Shown piece by piece: positions 34,074-42,068 of a DNA stretch of 56,232 nt; the stretch's first letter is position 1; every line of letters begins with the position of its first letter. The stretch spans positions 406,829 to 463,060 of the forward strand of contig NZ_CM002285.1 of NCBI RefSeq assembly GCF_000497445.1. The letters run 5' to 3'. Below the pieces are notes generated by a model, which had not been told where the DNA came from, ran no database searches, and saw only the letters and a program-made list of their open reading frames with translations. The stretch is from Streptomyces roseochromogenus subsp. oscitans DS 12.976. Lineage in GTDB: Bacteria > Actinomycetota > Actinomycetes > Streptomycetales > Streptomycetaceae. A program made the position numbers and the translations under genes.

Positions 34074-35780
34074 ATGAAGGCCATGCCCGAGACGCCGAGC
34101 ACCCCGCGCCGGATCGCCGACGAGTACGTCGCGCAGGTCGCCGCCCTCGACCCCATGGTCTCGACCCGACTTGGCCTCCGCCCCGAGGACGACCGGCAGC
34201 CGGATCTGTCTCCGGAGGGCTTCGAGGCGCTCGCCGAGCCGGCCCGCCGCACGCTGTCCGCGCTCGACGTCATGGAACGCGACGCTGAGAAGAACGGCGC
34301 GGAGTTCGAGGGCGCCGAGCGGAACTGCGCCCGGCTGCTGCGGGAGAGGCTGACCGCGCATCTCGCCCTGTACGAGGCGGGAGACCACTTCCGCGAGCTG
34401 CGCAACGTCAGTTCGCCCCTCCACCAGGTGCGCGGCATCTTCACCCTGATGCCCACCGGCACCGACGAGAACTGGGCGGCCGTCGCCGGGCGGCTGCGCA
34501 ATGTGCCCGGCGCGCTGGACGGCTACCGGGCGACCCTGGGCGAGGGCCTCGTCCGCGGGCTGCTGTGCGCGCCCCGGCAGGCCCGGGCCGTCATCGGTCA
34601 GCTCTCCGCCTGGACCGGGCAGGACGGCAGCGGCGCGAGCTGGTTCGCCACGTTCGTGGCCGACGCTCCGGATCGGCTCAGGCCCGAGCTGGACGCAGCC
34701 GCGGACCGGGCGACGGCCGCGGTGGCAGACTTCGCCGACTGGCTGCGCGGCCGCTACCTGCCCGCCGTGCAAGGCACCCCGGACGCCGTCGGCCGGGAGC
34801 GGTATCTGCGCTCGGCCCGCTGGGCCAACGGCACGAGCCCGGACCCGGCCGAGGCCTACTCCTGGGCCTGGGAGGAGTTCCACCGGACGGCCGCCGAGAT
34901 GCAGGCCGAGGCCGGCCGGATCCTTCCGGGAGCCAGTGTCCGGGAGACCATGGACCACCTGAACCGACATGGCCATGCCATCACGGGTGAGGAGAACATC
35001 CGAGCCTGGCTCCAGGAGATCATCGACGAGGCGATCGACGCTCTCGACGGCACCCACTTCGACATCTCCGGCCCGCTGCGCCGGGTCGAGACGAGGATCG
35101 CGCCCCCGGGCAGCTCGGGCGCCCCCTACTACACGGGCCCCAGCCTCGACTTCAGCCGCCCCGGGCGCACGTACCTGCCCACGCTGGGCCAACAGACCTT
35201 TCCCACCTGGGAGATGGTCAGCACCTGGTACCACGAGGGCGTCCCCGGTCATCATCTGCAGACCGCTCGGTGGACCGCCGCCGCAGGGCACCTCAGCCAC
35301 TACCAGATCACCCTCGGCGCGGTCAGCGCCGACAAGGAAGGCTGGGCCCTGTACGCCGAGCGTCTGATGGACGAACTGGGCTTCCTCACCGACCCCGCGC
35401 GCCGCCTGGGCTATCTGGACAAGCAGATGCTCCGGATCATCCGTGTGATCGTCGACATCGGCATGCATCTCGAACTCGCCATTCCCGCCAACTCGGGCTT
35501 CCACCCGGGCGAACGCTGGACCCCGCACCTCGCCACCGCGTTCATGGCCGCCCATCACGGCAGCGACACCGCCCGCCGCACCAGCGAGATCGACCGCTAC
35601 CTCGGCTGGCCCGGCCAGGCCATCGGTTACAAGCTCGGCGAACGCGCCTGGCTGCAGGGCCGTGAGGCCTCCCGCCGCCGCCTCGGCGTCGGTTTCGACC
35701 TCCGAACCTGGCACATGAACGCACTCGCCCAGGGCTCCCTCGGCCTGGCCGACCTGGCCGACAGCCTCGCCTCACTGTGA
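34074..35780 (+). CDS. DUF885-family metallopeptidase-like protein
   Basis: This is a 568-residue soluble protein. The metal-binding motif typical of DUF885 is HEGVPGHHLQ at residues 387-396, followed by GWALYAERLMDELGF, a block that is nearly invariant in the family. The C-terminus contains RYLGWPGQAIGYKLGERAWL, also characteristic. Family members are uncharacterised or have been linked to peptidase activity; the HExxPGHH motif suggests a zinc hydrolase. No signal peptide is present. A second in-frame Met four codons in is an alternative start. It follows the LCAT-like gene in the same direction at a distance of 290 bp, so cotranscription is uncertain. Confidence 0.88.
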   Translation: MKAMPETPSTPRRIADEYVAQVAALDPMVSTRLGLRPEDDRQPDLSPEGFEALAEPARRTLSALDVMERDAEKNGAEFEGAERNCARLLRERLTAHLALYEAGDHFRELRNVSSPLHQVRGIFTLMPTGTDENWAAVAGRLRNVPGALDGYRATLGEGLVRGLLCAPRQARAVIGQLSAWTGQDGSGASWFATFVADAPDRLRPELDAAADRATAAVADFADWLRGRYLPAVQGTPDAVGRERYLRSARWANGTSPDPAEAYSWAWEEFHRTAAEMQAEAGRILPGASVRETMDHLNRHGHAITGEENIRAWLQEIIDEAIDALDGTHFDISGPLRRVETRIAPPGSSGAPYYTGPSLDFSRPGRTYLPTLGQQTFPTWEMVSTWYHEGVPGHHLQTARWTAAAGHLSHYQITLGAVSADKEGWALYAERLMDELGFLTDPARRLGYLDKQMLRIIRVIVDIGMHLELAIPANSGFHPGERWTPHLATAFMAAHHGSDTARRTSEIDRYLGWPGQAIGYKLGERAWLQGREASRRRLGVGFDLRTWHMNALAQGSLGLADLADSLASL

Positions 35781-35925
35781 ACGGCGGTTCCGGCCTGGAA
35801 TTGTTCATCGCTCCCAACGGGCGGCCCATGTCGCCCAGTTGGACTGCGAAGTGGCACGACGAGTCCAGTCGGTCCCCGCTCGGTTCGGCGGGGTCGGCTG
35901 AACTCGTCGCGCGAGGCGGTGCGGG

Positions 35926-36357
35926 TCAGCGGACCGTCACGTTGAAGACCGGTGAGGCCGTCTTGCCGCTGACGATGCGCAGGTCGTTCTTGCCCTTCAG
36001 GCCGAGCTTGACGCCGAGCGAGTAGGAACCGTTGCGCAGGACGGGAGCGGACGCGGGCAGGCTGACCCACTTGCCGTGCTGCTTCTGCTGCAGGGTCACC
36101 TTCGTGCCCGCCTTGATGCCGGTGGTCTTGCCCGTCACCCGGAACAGCTGCCAGGCGCGGACCGAGGACGCCGACGGGGTGGCGGTGATGCCGGCCTTGG
36201 CGGCCTTCACGGCCTGGGCCTTGTGTGCAACGGCGACGGGGGACGCGGCTTGCGCGGCAGGGGTGGCGGCCATGGCGGTGCCCGCGAGGGCGACGGAGGC
36301 CGCGCCGAGGGCGCCGACGACGGCTATGCGCAGGGAGCGTCGCTTCGAGACCATCAC
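35926..36357 (-). CDS. Secreted protein with Ig-like or SH3-like beta domain
   Basis: This is a 143-residue protein with a GTG start seven bases after AGGA; the adjacent ATG is an alternative. The signal peptide (RRSLRIAVVGALGAASVALA, cleavage near AMAA) is followed by an Ala/Lys/Val-rich linker and a beta-sandwich-like domain (VRAWQLFRVTGKTTGIKAGT; VTLQQKQHGKWVSLPASAPV; NGSYSLGVKLGLKGKNDLRI). The pattern resembles the small Ig-like domains in streptomycete exported proteins. It is basic. The function is unknown. Confidence 0.7.
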   Translation of the reverse strand: MMVSKRRSLRIAVVGALGAASVALAGTAMAATPAAQAASPVAVAHKAQAVKAAKAGITATPSASSVRAWQLFRVTGKTTGIKAGTKVTLQQKQHGKWVSLPASAPVLRNGSYSLGVKLGLKGKNDLRIVSGKTASPVFNVTVR

Positions 36358-36524
36358 AGATATGTCCTTTTCTATGGGTAGGTCGGGTTTTTGCGCTGAT
36401 AGCGCACTACATGTTGATTGGCGTAGTCATTAGAAGTGACGTCACAAGGGACCCAGGCGTTCATCGGCGCTTTGTCGCTGTCTTGTAACAGCCCTCGCGT
36501 GACGGCCGCCGGTCGTTGGCGGGG

Positions 36525-37121
36525 TCAGGCCGCAGGGGTCAGTTCGCAGGGGCAGGGGCGGTATTCCAGGCCGAGTTCGCTGTCGACGGCCCGGCTGGTG
36601 CGGGTCGCGGCATCGGCGACCTTCTCCCAGGAGCCGTACTTGGCGTGGAGCTGGTCGGCGGTCGGACCGAGCGGGTTGCCGTACTTGGCCAGGTTGCGCT
36701 CTTCCAGCAGCCGGACCTCTTCGGGCGTCATACCGGCCCGGGTGATCTCCTTGGCGTCGTTGCGCATGTCCACGAGCCGCCGGGCGATCTCCTCGGGGCT
36801 GCGGCCCGCGGCGCGCATCGCGCAGCGCACGCGGTCCATCGCGCCGATCAGGGCGTGGTAGCGCATGCGGATCTCGCGCGCCTCTTCCCGTTCTTCGGGG
36901 GTGTCACGGCGGATCTGGCACACCACGGGTTCGGGACTCGTGCACGGTCCCGTGCTGGGTGGCGCCGTGGACAGCGGGGCTACGACGACGGAGCCGCCGC
37001 AGGAGTCCGCGCAGTACGCGGGTGCCGCCGTGGTCGTCGTGGGCAGTGCGGTGGCGGCCACCATGGCCAGGACGACGGCGGTGCGCTGCAGGAAGCGGGC
37101 GGTGAAGGTGGGCGAAGGCAT
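36525..37121 (-). CDS. Secreted hypothetical protein
   Basis: This is a 198-residue protein starting MPSPTFTARFLQRTAVVLAM with a signal peptide (cleavage near TTAAPA). The mature part has three cysteine pairs (YCADSCGG; GPCTSPEPVVC; RPCPCELT) and a charged helical middle (DTPEEREEAREIRMRYHALI; GRSPEEIARRLVDMRNDAKE) suggestive of a helical bundle or coiled coil. The repeated TPEE and SPEE starts, about 75 residues apart, suggest helix caps. No family is recognised. It is convergent with nothing and probably transcribed alone. Confidence 0.65.
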   Translation of the reverse strand: MPSPTFTARFLQRTAVVLAMVAATALPTTTTAAPAYCADSCGGSVVVAPLSTAPPSTGPCTSPEPVVCQIRRDTPEEREEAREIRMRYHALIGAMDRVRCAMRAAGRSPEEIARRLVDMRNDAKEITRAGMTPEEVRLLEERNLAKYGNPLGPTADQLHAKYGSWEKVADAATRTSRAVDSELGLEYRPCPCELTPAA

Positions 37122-37250
37122 GGACCCAGTCTTCGGGTGGGTCTGGTCCGCCTTCTGCTGGCGCGCGCGAAGATCACGCCGGAGAGTGGAGGATCGTACC
37201 GGAGGGTGACGGGGGTTCTGACGGCCCCTGGGGCTCCCCCGTCGCCGAGG

Positions 37251-37394
37251 TCAGGTGCCGGGGTAGTCGACGTCGGGCGGGTCCTGCTCCGTCCGGCGTG
37301 CGGAGGACGGGGGGAACAGGAGATCCTCATAGAGGTCCATGGCGAACAGTACGAGCAGCAGCATCACCGGCACGAGCAGGGCTAGCACAACCAT
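37251..37394 (-). CDS. 47-residue single-pass membrane protein
   Basis: The ATG at 37394 is preceded by GGGAGG. The product starts MVVLALLVPVMLLLVLFAMD (one N-terminal transmembrane helix) and continues YEDLLFPPSSARRTEQDPPD to VDYPGT. The acidic, proline-rich tail and the strong ribosome binding site support a real gene. Similar small proteins with an EDLLFPP-like segment are common in streptomycetes. The function is unknown. Confidence 0.6.
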   Translation of the reverse strand: MVVLALLVPVMLLLVLFAMDLYEDLLFPPSSARRTEQDPPDVDYPGT

Positions 37395-37612
37395 GATGCC
37401 TCCCGGCACGACAGTGACCACGGGAACGGCAACGGCAATCGGTCCGCTTCCAGCTTGCGCCGAATGGGGGTAATTGGCACGCCGAGACGGCGGGGATGTG
37501 GGCCGGTCGAGTGACTCTGTCCGTGAGGTACGGGCTGAGAGGTTTATACGTCCCAGGGACTAGGTCCCGTGCCCCATGTGCGCTTCGATCATGGTGGCTA
37601 GGGTCGGTACTC

Positions 37613-38074
37613 ATGGAGAACACCGGGATCGTGCGTCGGCAGGCTGTGGAACGCAGGCGCGACACGCTGGAGCGGCTTGCTGCCGAGAGGGATGTATGGG
37701 TGTCGACGGCTCACCCCGATCATGGGCCGCATCAGGTGCCCCTGTGGTTCTTGTGGGACGGGCGAGCGGTGTGGATGTGCACCGGTGCCACCTCCGTGAC
37801 CGCGCGGAACGTCCGTGAGGAGCCGCGCGTGCACCTGGGGCTGCCGGACACCTTCGATGTGGTGCTCCTCCAGGGTGCGGCGGAGTGTTTCCCGGACACG
37901 GAGGTGCCCGGGGAAGCAGCGGAAGCCTTCGCCGGCAAGTTCGGGTGGGACCCGCGTACGGAGGAGGGGCCCTTCCTGTACATCCGTGTGGTGCCGAAGA
38001 CCGTGCGCGCCTGGCGCGGCGAGCCGGAACTGCGCGGCAGGCTTATCATGCGCGACGGCACTTGGCTGGAATAG
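37613..38074 (+). CDS. PPOX-class (pyridoxamine 5'-phosphate oxidase fold) protein, probably F420- or flavin-binding
   Basis: This is a 153-residue protein. The start at 37613 (MENTGIVRRQAVERRRDTLE) was chosen from the position of the first split-barrel helix. The FMN/F420-binding split-barrel is recognisable: RLAAERDVWVSTAHPDHGPH, QVPLWFLWDGRAVWMCTGAT, SVTARNVREEPRVHLGLPDT, GAAECFPD, FLYIRVVPKTVRAWRGEPEL. Such proteins are often annotated as TIGR03618-like F420-dependent enzymes. No linked substrate-specific gene is seen. Confidence 0.85.
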   Translation: MENTGIVRRQAVERRRDTLERLAAERDVWVSTAHPDHGPHQVPLWFLWDGRAVWMCTGATSVTARNVREEPRVHLGLPDTFDVVLLQGAAECFPDTEVPGEAAEAFAGKFGWDPRTEEGPFLYIRVVPKTVRAWRGEPELRGRLIMRDGTWLE

Positions 38075-38093
38075 CGGGCCTGGCCCGCTCGTG

Positions 38094-38198
38094 CTAGACG
38101 CCGAGAGCCTTCCGGACCTCGCGTGCGAGCTTGACGATGCCCCAGACGGCCAGGCAGGCCAGGCCTAGCAGGAACAGGATCGCCTGCCACCAGGGCAT
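38094..38198 (-). CDS. Small membrane protein, start uncertain
   Basis: From the ATG at 38198 (AGGA about ten bases upstream) this is 34 residues: MPWWQAILFLLGLACLAVWG then IVKLAREVRKALGV, one transmembrane helix plus an amphipathic basic end. The same frame is open further upstream with a plausible hydrophilic leader (RSTGGGSSFRHNYGDSSSG), so the true start may lie near 38280, but no ATG or GTG is in frame there. No function can be assigned. Confidence 0.45.
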   Translation of the reverse strand: MPWWQAILFLLGLACLAVWGIVKLAREVRKALGV

Positions 38199-38338
38199 CT
38201 TCTTCGTTCCTGAGGACGAGTCGCCGTAGTTGTGGCGGAAGGAGGAGCCGCCGCCGGTCGACCTCGACCTCTTGGAGCCGCATCCCCGTGGTTGTGGTGG
38301 GTCGGCGCGAAGATCGCGCCGGGGCAGAGCGATGCACC

Positions 38339-38560
38339 CTAGGGCATGGACCGTTGCATCCGTAACTCGCGGACAACCCCGTCCTGCGACTGCGTCGTGG
38401 GCTTTGGCACCCGGCGGGCGCTGCGGTAGGTGGTGATGCCGCTGGCGAGGAGCCAGTAGCTGAAGAGGGCGCCCAGCTGGGCGGTTGCTCCCCAGCCGTT
38501 GGCGGCATAGAAGTGGGCGGGGGACCACCGGGTGTCGGTGGCAGTCAGTACGGTGCCCAT
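38339..38560 (-). CDS. Possible small membrane protein or C-terminal fragment
   Basis: The open frame of 73 residues includes one hydrophobic segment (NGWGATAQLGALFSYWLLAS) followed by a basic tail. Composition is only moderately convincing and no ribosome binding site of note is present. It might be the end of a lost membrane protein gene. Confidence is low. Confidence 0.25.
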   Translation of the reverse strand: MGTVLTATDTRWSPAHFYAANGWGATAQLGALFSYWLLASGITTYRSARRVPKPTTQSQDGVVRELRMQRSMP

Positions 38561-38632
38561 GCCGAGGGGGTGGCTGGGGCCCAGGGCCCGCCGGCCGTGC
38601 GAGGCCGGGACCGGTCTCCCCCCGCCGGCAGG

Positions 38633-38990
38633 CTACTTCTTCGGGAAGAAGTCGAGTACGGCCTGCCCGTCGCGGACTTCCGTCACCCGGAAGCTCAGCC
38701 CGTTCAGGCTGCCGGTGCCGCCTTCGCCCACCGACGTGGACAGGAACGTACCGTCGCCCGAAGCCTGTACGACGACCGAGCTCGCAGTGATGCTCGTGAC
38801 CTCCAGCGAACCCACCCCGAACCTGCCTTCGACCGGAATGCGCGTCGGTTCCTTCGTGACGAGGATCCGGCAGCGGCCGTCGTAACAGGCACCGACGTCG
38901 GTGCCGTCAGCGGCCTGCCCGGCGCCGGACGCCGCATCGGGCGGGGAAGGGGAGACGAGCCGGGAGCCGGATCTAGGGTCCGCGGATTCG
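38633..38990 (-). pseudogene. Exported (lipo)protein, C-terminal part without start
   Basis: The frame ending at 38633 reads as a real beta-rich domain: DGTDVGACYDGRCRILVTKE, RIPVEGRFGVGSLEVTSITA, ASGDGTFLSTSVGEGGTGSL and SFRVTEVRDGQAVLDFFPKK. A Ser/Pro/Ala linker precedes it (VSPSPPDAASGAGQAADG). The frame is open up to a stop at 39101, but there is no ATG or GTG before 38815, so the N-terminus and signal peptide are missing. The layout resembles streptomycete lipoproteins in which a linker joins a lipobox to this domain. The free lipoprotein N-terminus at 45679-45882 is of just that kind. Confidence 0.5.
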
Positions 38991-39241
38991 TTAGCAAACG
39001 GCGGGCCTTCGACCTGCTGTGTTGCCGACGTGCGCAGGGCGGCGGCGCGGGGCTGCTGACGGTTGATGCGCAGTCGGCGGTTTGGTGACGTCTTTCGGCG
39101 TCACGCTTGGTGAGGCGCGGTTCGCAGGATTCCTCCTCGCAGACGAACCCGCCGCACTCGCAACGACACCACGACGAACTTGCCCGCCGTCGGCAGATCA
39201 CGAGGGAATCGCCGGTAGGAGCCATGTATTCGCCCCGACCA

Positions 39242-39388
39242 TCATCCGCATCCCCGACAGGCCATCTGCCCTGCGGTCGTACGGGCCTCGATCCTGACGA
39301 CCGTGTCGGTCACCTCAACCGATTCCACCAACAAACCCTCGACCGAGGAGAACAGCAGCTCGTCCAACTGCGGCAGCACTTCGTTCAC
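39242..39388 (-). mobile_element. ISL3-family transposase, N-terminal remnant
   Basis: The GTG at 39388 begins NEVLPQLDELLFSSVEGLLV, then VESVEVTDTVVRIEARTTAG and MACRGCG. This is the N-terminal zinc-finger region of ISL3-family transposases, stopping at the first CxxC. The catalytic domain is absent and no second end is visible, so only a scar of the element remains. Confidence 0.65.
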
Positions 39389-39466
39389 GGCGAAGGACTG
39401 TTGGCCACACCACCATCCAGCCGGACGATTTTCGGGCGAACTCAACCGCCATAACGCGAAGATCAA

Positions 39467-40058
39467 CAGTCACCCTGCGTACCCGACCACACGAAGTGGA
39501 CCAGAGCCCTCCAAGCCTCCCACCAGCGGGGATATCCCATGACCGCCCACGGGGACGTCTCACTGGCCGTTGACACTCCGGGACGGCGGCCTGGCCGCCT
39601 ACCACCAGGATCTGCTCGACCGCAGCCGACGTGGCCAGGTCGCCACGGCCACGTGACATGGCACATCGTCAGCTCTGGCCTAGTTCCCTTCAGGGCGACC
39701 TCTACCTGGTAGCGGACGGTGACGTCGGCCCAGTTCTGCCGCGCGAACACGGGGGCGTGGCGCGAGGCGCCGGCCGATCAGACCTTGAGGGCCGGGCGTT
39801 CGCCGTTCGGCCAGGTCCATACCTAGGGCCTGTCCGATGGATCGACCACGCGTCATCCGAATGGACGACTCAGATCGCGTGCCCCGCCCCTGTCAGCAAA
39901 GGCTGGGGGAAGCTGACAGGGGGTTCTGCTGCCTCATGGCGGCGAGCAGCCCTGGCTGCGAACACGGACCGATTGGGAGCGTCGTTCCCGCTCTATGTGG
40001 GCTGGGGCGGTGCCGTCCTGCCCACGAAAAAAGGGCTGGGTGAAAGGAGAAAGCAGGC
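39467..40058. other. Gene-poor stretch with coding-like stubs
   Basis: There is no complete gene in about 590 bp. A plus-strand stub around 39570-39657 (LTLRDGGLAAYHQDLLDRSR then RGQVATAT and a stop) has coding character and may be the end of a lost gene. A strong hairpin lies at 39887-39922. The right end carries AAAGGAG in front of the DUF3052 gene, so its promoter must lie within the last 150 bp. Confidence 0.4.
39887..39922. terminator. 11-bp-stem inverted repeat
   Basis: CCCCTGTCAGC (39887-39897) is the exact reverse complement of GCTGACAGGGG (39912-39922), with a 14-nt purine-rich loop. It lies about 135 bp upstream of the DUF3052 gene. It may be a terminator for lost upstream genes or a leader structure. 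Confidence 0.45.
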
Positions 40059-40481
40059 ATGGTGGCTGCTGCGGATGCGCAGAATTATGCCCAAAAGCTC
40101 GGCATCACAAATGACATGGTGGTCCAGGAGCTGGGCTGGGATGAGGATACGGACGACGCACTCCGCGCCGCAATTGAGGAAGCCATCGGCAGTGAGCTTC
40201 TGGACGAGGAGACCGACGACGTGGTTGACGTCGTTCTGCTCTGGTGGCGAGACGGCGACGGTGACCTAGTTGACGAGCTCTTGAACGTCATCACCCCCCT
40301 CGCCGACGACGGCGTGGTCTGGGTTCTCACCCCGAAGACGGGCCAGCCAGGCCACGTAGATCCGTCAGGGATCGCCGAGTCGGCGACGCCCGCGGGCCTC
40401 ACCTCAACTACCCCTGTCAGCCTTGGAACCTGGACTGGAACCAAGCTAACGCAGCCCAAGACACCCGCAAAGCAGCGATAA
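40059..40481 (+). CDS. DUF3052-family protein
   Basis: This is a 140-residue acidic protein behind a good AAAGGAG. Residues about 10-130 match the actinobacterial DUF3052 pattern: NYAQKLGITNDMVVQELGWD, ALRAAIEEAIGSELLDEETD, VVDVVLLWWRDGDGDLVDEL, DDGVVWVLTPKTGQPGHVDP and SGIAESATPAGLTSTTPVSL. A typical streptomycete has a core copy of this family elsewhere, so this is probably a diverged extra copy. Its base composition is less GC-rich at third positions than its neighbours. The biochemical role is unknown. It precedes the acyl-CoA-binding protein gene by 340 bp on the same strand. Confidence 0.85.
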   Translation: MVAAADAQNYAQKLGITNDMVVQELGWDEDTDDALRAAIEEAIGSELLDEETDDVVDVVLLWWRDGDGDLVDELLNVITPLADDGVVWVLTPKTGQPGHVDPSGIAESATPAGLTSTTPVSLGTWTGTKLTQPKTPAKQR

Positions 40482-40821
40482 GGGTAGGAGGTTCAACAGC
40501 CCGGCGTCAGGGCCTGTACGACGAGCCTTGTCACTCGAACCCTCGGAGCTAACGTCCCCTTCCCCCACCGGGTCACGATCACCCGCTGACCAGCACCTAA
40601 AGCACATCAACCATCCAGAGGCAGCCGCCCGTTCAGGCAGGTCAGCGCCTGCTTTTTATCCCGGCGCATCGGGCGTGAGGGCGCCTGGGGCCGTTGACGG
40701 CGGTGGGGCCGTCTGGGCTAGGTCCGCTCACAGAAGACCCGCCCACGGAGGCGCGTCGTTGATCATGGGGTAGGCCGTCGAGACTATCGAGTTCGACTCA
40801 GTCGTAACAGGAGGATCAGAC
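40482..40821. other. Intergenic region with a weak terminator-like hairpin
   Basis: No gene is seen in these 340 bp. GCAGG (40637-40641) and CCTGC (40648-40652) form a short stem followed by TTTTT (40653-40657), a factor-independent terminator form that is uncommon in streptomycetes. The promoter of the acyl-CoA-binding protein gene must lie between there and 40808. Confidence 0.45.
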
Positions 40822-41100
40822 ATGTCGGATGCCACGTCGACCGGGAACGAAGAGTTCGTCACGCTGGGCGAGAAGATCAAGCAGCTTACTTCGAAGCCGG
40901 ATAACGACACGCTCCTGGCGCTGTATGCGCACTACAAGCAGGCGACTAAGGGTGACAACGATACCGACGCGCCTGGCATGTTCGACCTCACCGGGAAGGC
41001 GAAGTGGAACGCGTGGAACGAGTTGCGGGGGATGTCGAAGGAACAAGCCCAGGAGAGGTACATCCAGATTGCCAAGGCGACGATCTCCAGCCACAGCTGA
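40822..41100 (+). CDS. Acyl-CoA-binding protein (ACBP)
   Basis: This is a 92-residue protein preceded by a perfect AGGAGG seven bases from the ATG. It is a complete ACBP domain: FVTLGEKIKQLTSKPDNDTL, LALYAHYKQATKGDNDTDAP, GMFDLTGKAKWNAWNELRGM, SKEQAQERYIQIAKATI. All four helices are present, together with the acyl-CoA contacts Tyr and Lys in YAHYKQAT and Lys/Trp in GKAKWNAW. ACBPs bind long-chain acyl-CoA thioesters in the cytosol and are ubiquitous in eukaryotes but sporadic in bacteria. The gene stands alone, with somewhat lower GC than its surroundings, which suggests acquisition by transfer. A role in lipid or polyketide precursor buffering is speculation. Confidence 0.93.
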   Translation: MSDATSTGNEEFVTLGEKIKQLTSKPDNDTLLALYAHYKQATKGDNDTDAPGMFDLTGKAKWNAWNELRGMSKEQAQERYIQIAKATISSHS

Positions 41101-41399
41101 CGTTCGGTACACGTTCGCGCCACCTTTGTCGCCCCGAAGGCGAGGGACGATCGACCTGGTCGCCACACTCGCCTTGGCCCGGTCCCCGGTTTCCGGGGGC
41201 TTGGTAGGTCGGGTGGCTTCGGTGAGAAGGATGACGGTCGCGTCAGGTGGAGAGACGGAGCGGTCCCTCGTCGGCGCTAAGAGAGCGCCGCAGGGCGAGG
41301 GGCGCCGCCCACCCCGCTCCACGTGCCCAACACTGCAGAGCTCTCGGACGACGGTCGAACTCCGCTCCTCTGGATACCGACCGTCACCTGCGCAAAGCT
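41101..41399. other. Intergenic region between convergent genes, nothing recognised
   Basis: These 299 bp separate the convergent acyl-CoA-binding protein and 2OG-oxygenase genes. I see no convincing frame or long inverted repeat. The base composition is normal. Confidence 0.4.
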
Positions 41400-42068
41400 T
41401 CAGCCGTACAGCAGGGTGGCCGAGTCGGTGACGGCATTTTGCCGCCCGGGAGTGGTGTAGGCCATGTTGAGCACCACGCGCTGCAGGCCGGTGCGGCGTA
41501 GAGGGGTGACACGGTGGGCGGTGGTGTCACTGCGCAGGAGGTGGGCGTCGCCGCTGCGGTGATGGGCCCGACGTGCCGAGCAGGTATTGAGGGCGTCGAG
41601 GGTGCTGGCGCGTGGGGTGTATTCGAGTAAGCCGCCGTCGCGGTGATACGCGGGGGCACGCAGGAAGAGGACGAGTGCCAGCGGATAGTCATCGGTGTGG
41701 GCGCCATGGGTGTCGCCTGGCCGGTGCAGGACGTTGAGGACGTGGCGTTCGACCGGCTCGCGCACGGTCGTGATGTCCAGGCCGGTGACGCGGCTGAGGA
41801 AGGCGAGCAGAGCCGGCTCCCGGTACAGGGCGGGAATGAGCGTCGAGTGCTGCGCGATGGCCTCTCCGCCGACCACGGTGAGGTGCCGAGGCGAGTTGTT
41901 CATGCAGGCCATGGCGAAGTCCCGGCGGACGGCGAGGGCGGCCAACCGCTGCAGTTCAGCGCGCAGCCTTGCCAGCAGCGTGGCGGACAGCAGGCCGGGC
42001 AGGGGCAGGTAGCCGTCGTCGGTGAAGCCGGAGGCGAGGACGTCGTCTGATGCAGGCAGGGTCAGCAC
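41400..42068 (-). CDS. 2-oxoglutarate/Fe(II)-dependent oxygenase-like protein
   Basis: This is a 222-residue protein. The facial triad is visible: His124-x-Asp126 in HGAHTDDYPLALVLFL and His185 in DTTAHRVTPL. An arginine follows twelve residues later (GLQRVVLNMAYTT) that would bind 2-oxoglutarate. The type resembles the HalD/ArpA-like group of small 2OG enzymes. Because the HxD aspartate is kept, hydroxylation is more likely than radical halogenation, which needs Gly or Ala there. It is on the same strand as, and downstream of, the YbdK-type ligase, 600 bp away, and may act in the same pathway. Confidence 0.78.
   Translation of the reverse strand: MLTLPASDDVLASGFTDDGYLPLPGLLSATLLARLRAELQRLAALAVRRDFAMACMNNSPRHLTVVGGEAIAQHSTLIPALYREPALLAFLSRVTGLDITTVREPVERHVLNVLHRPGDTHGAHTDDYPLALVLFLRAPAYHRDGGLLEYTPRASTLDALNTCSARRAHHRSGDAHLLRSDTTAHRVTPLRRTGLQRVVLNMAYTTPGRQNAVTDSATLLYG

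Noticed and set aside
39100..39230. Cys-rich minus-strand stretch (SWCRCECGGFVCEEESCE)
   Set aside because: It suggests a zinc ribbon but lies in a scar-rich region without start or family match.
40500..40560. tRNA T-loop-like sequence on the minus strand (GGGTTCGAG)
   Set aside because: The flanks cannot form T-arm, anticodon or acceptor stems, so it is not a tRNA or a recognisable attachment site.
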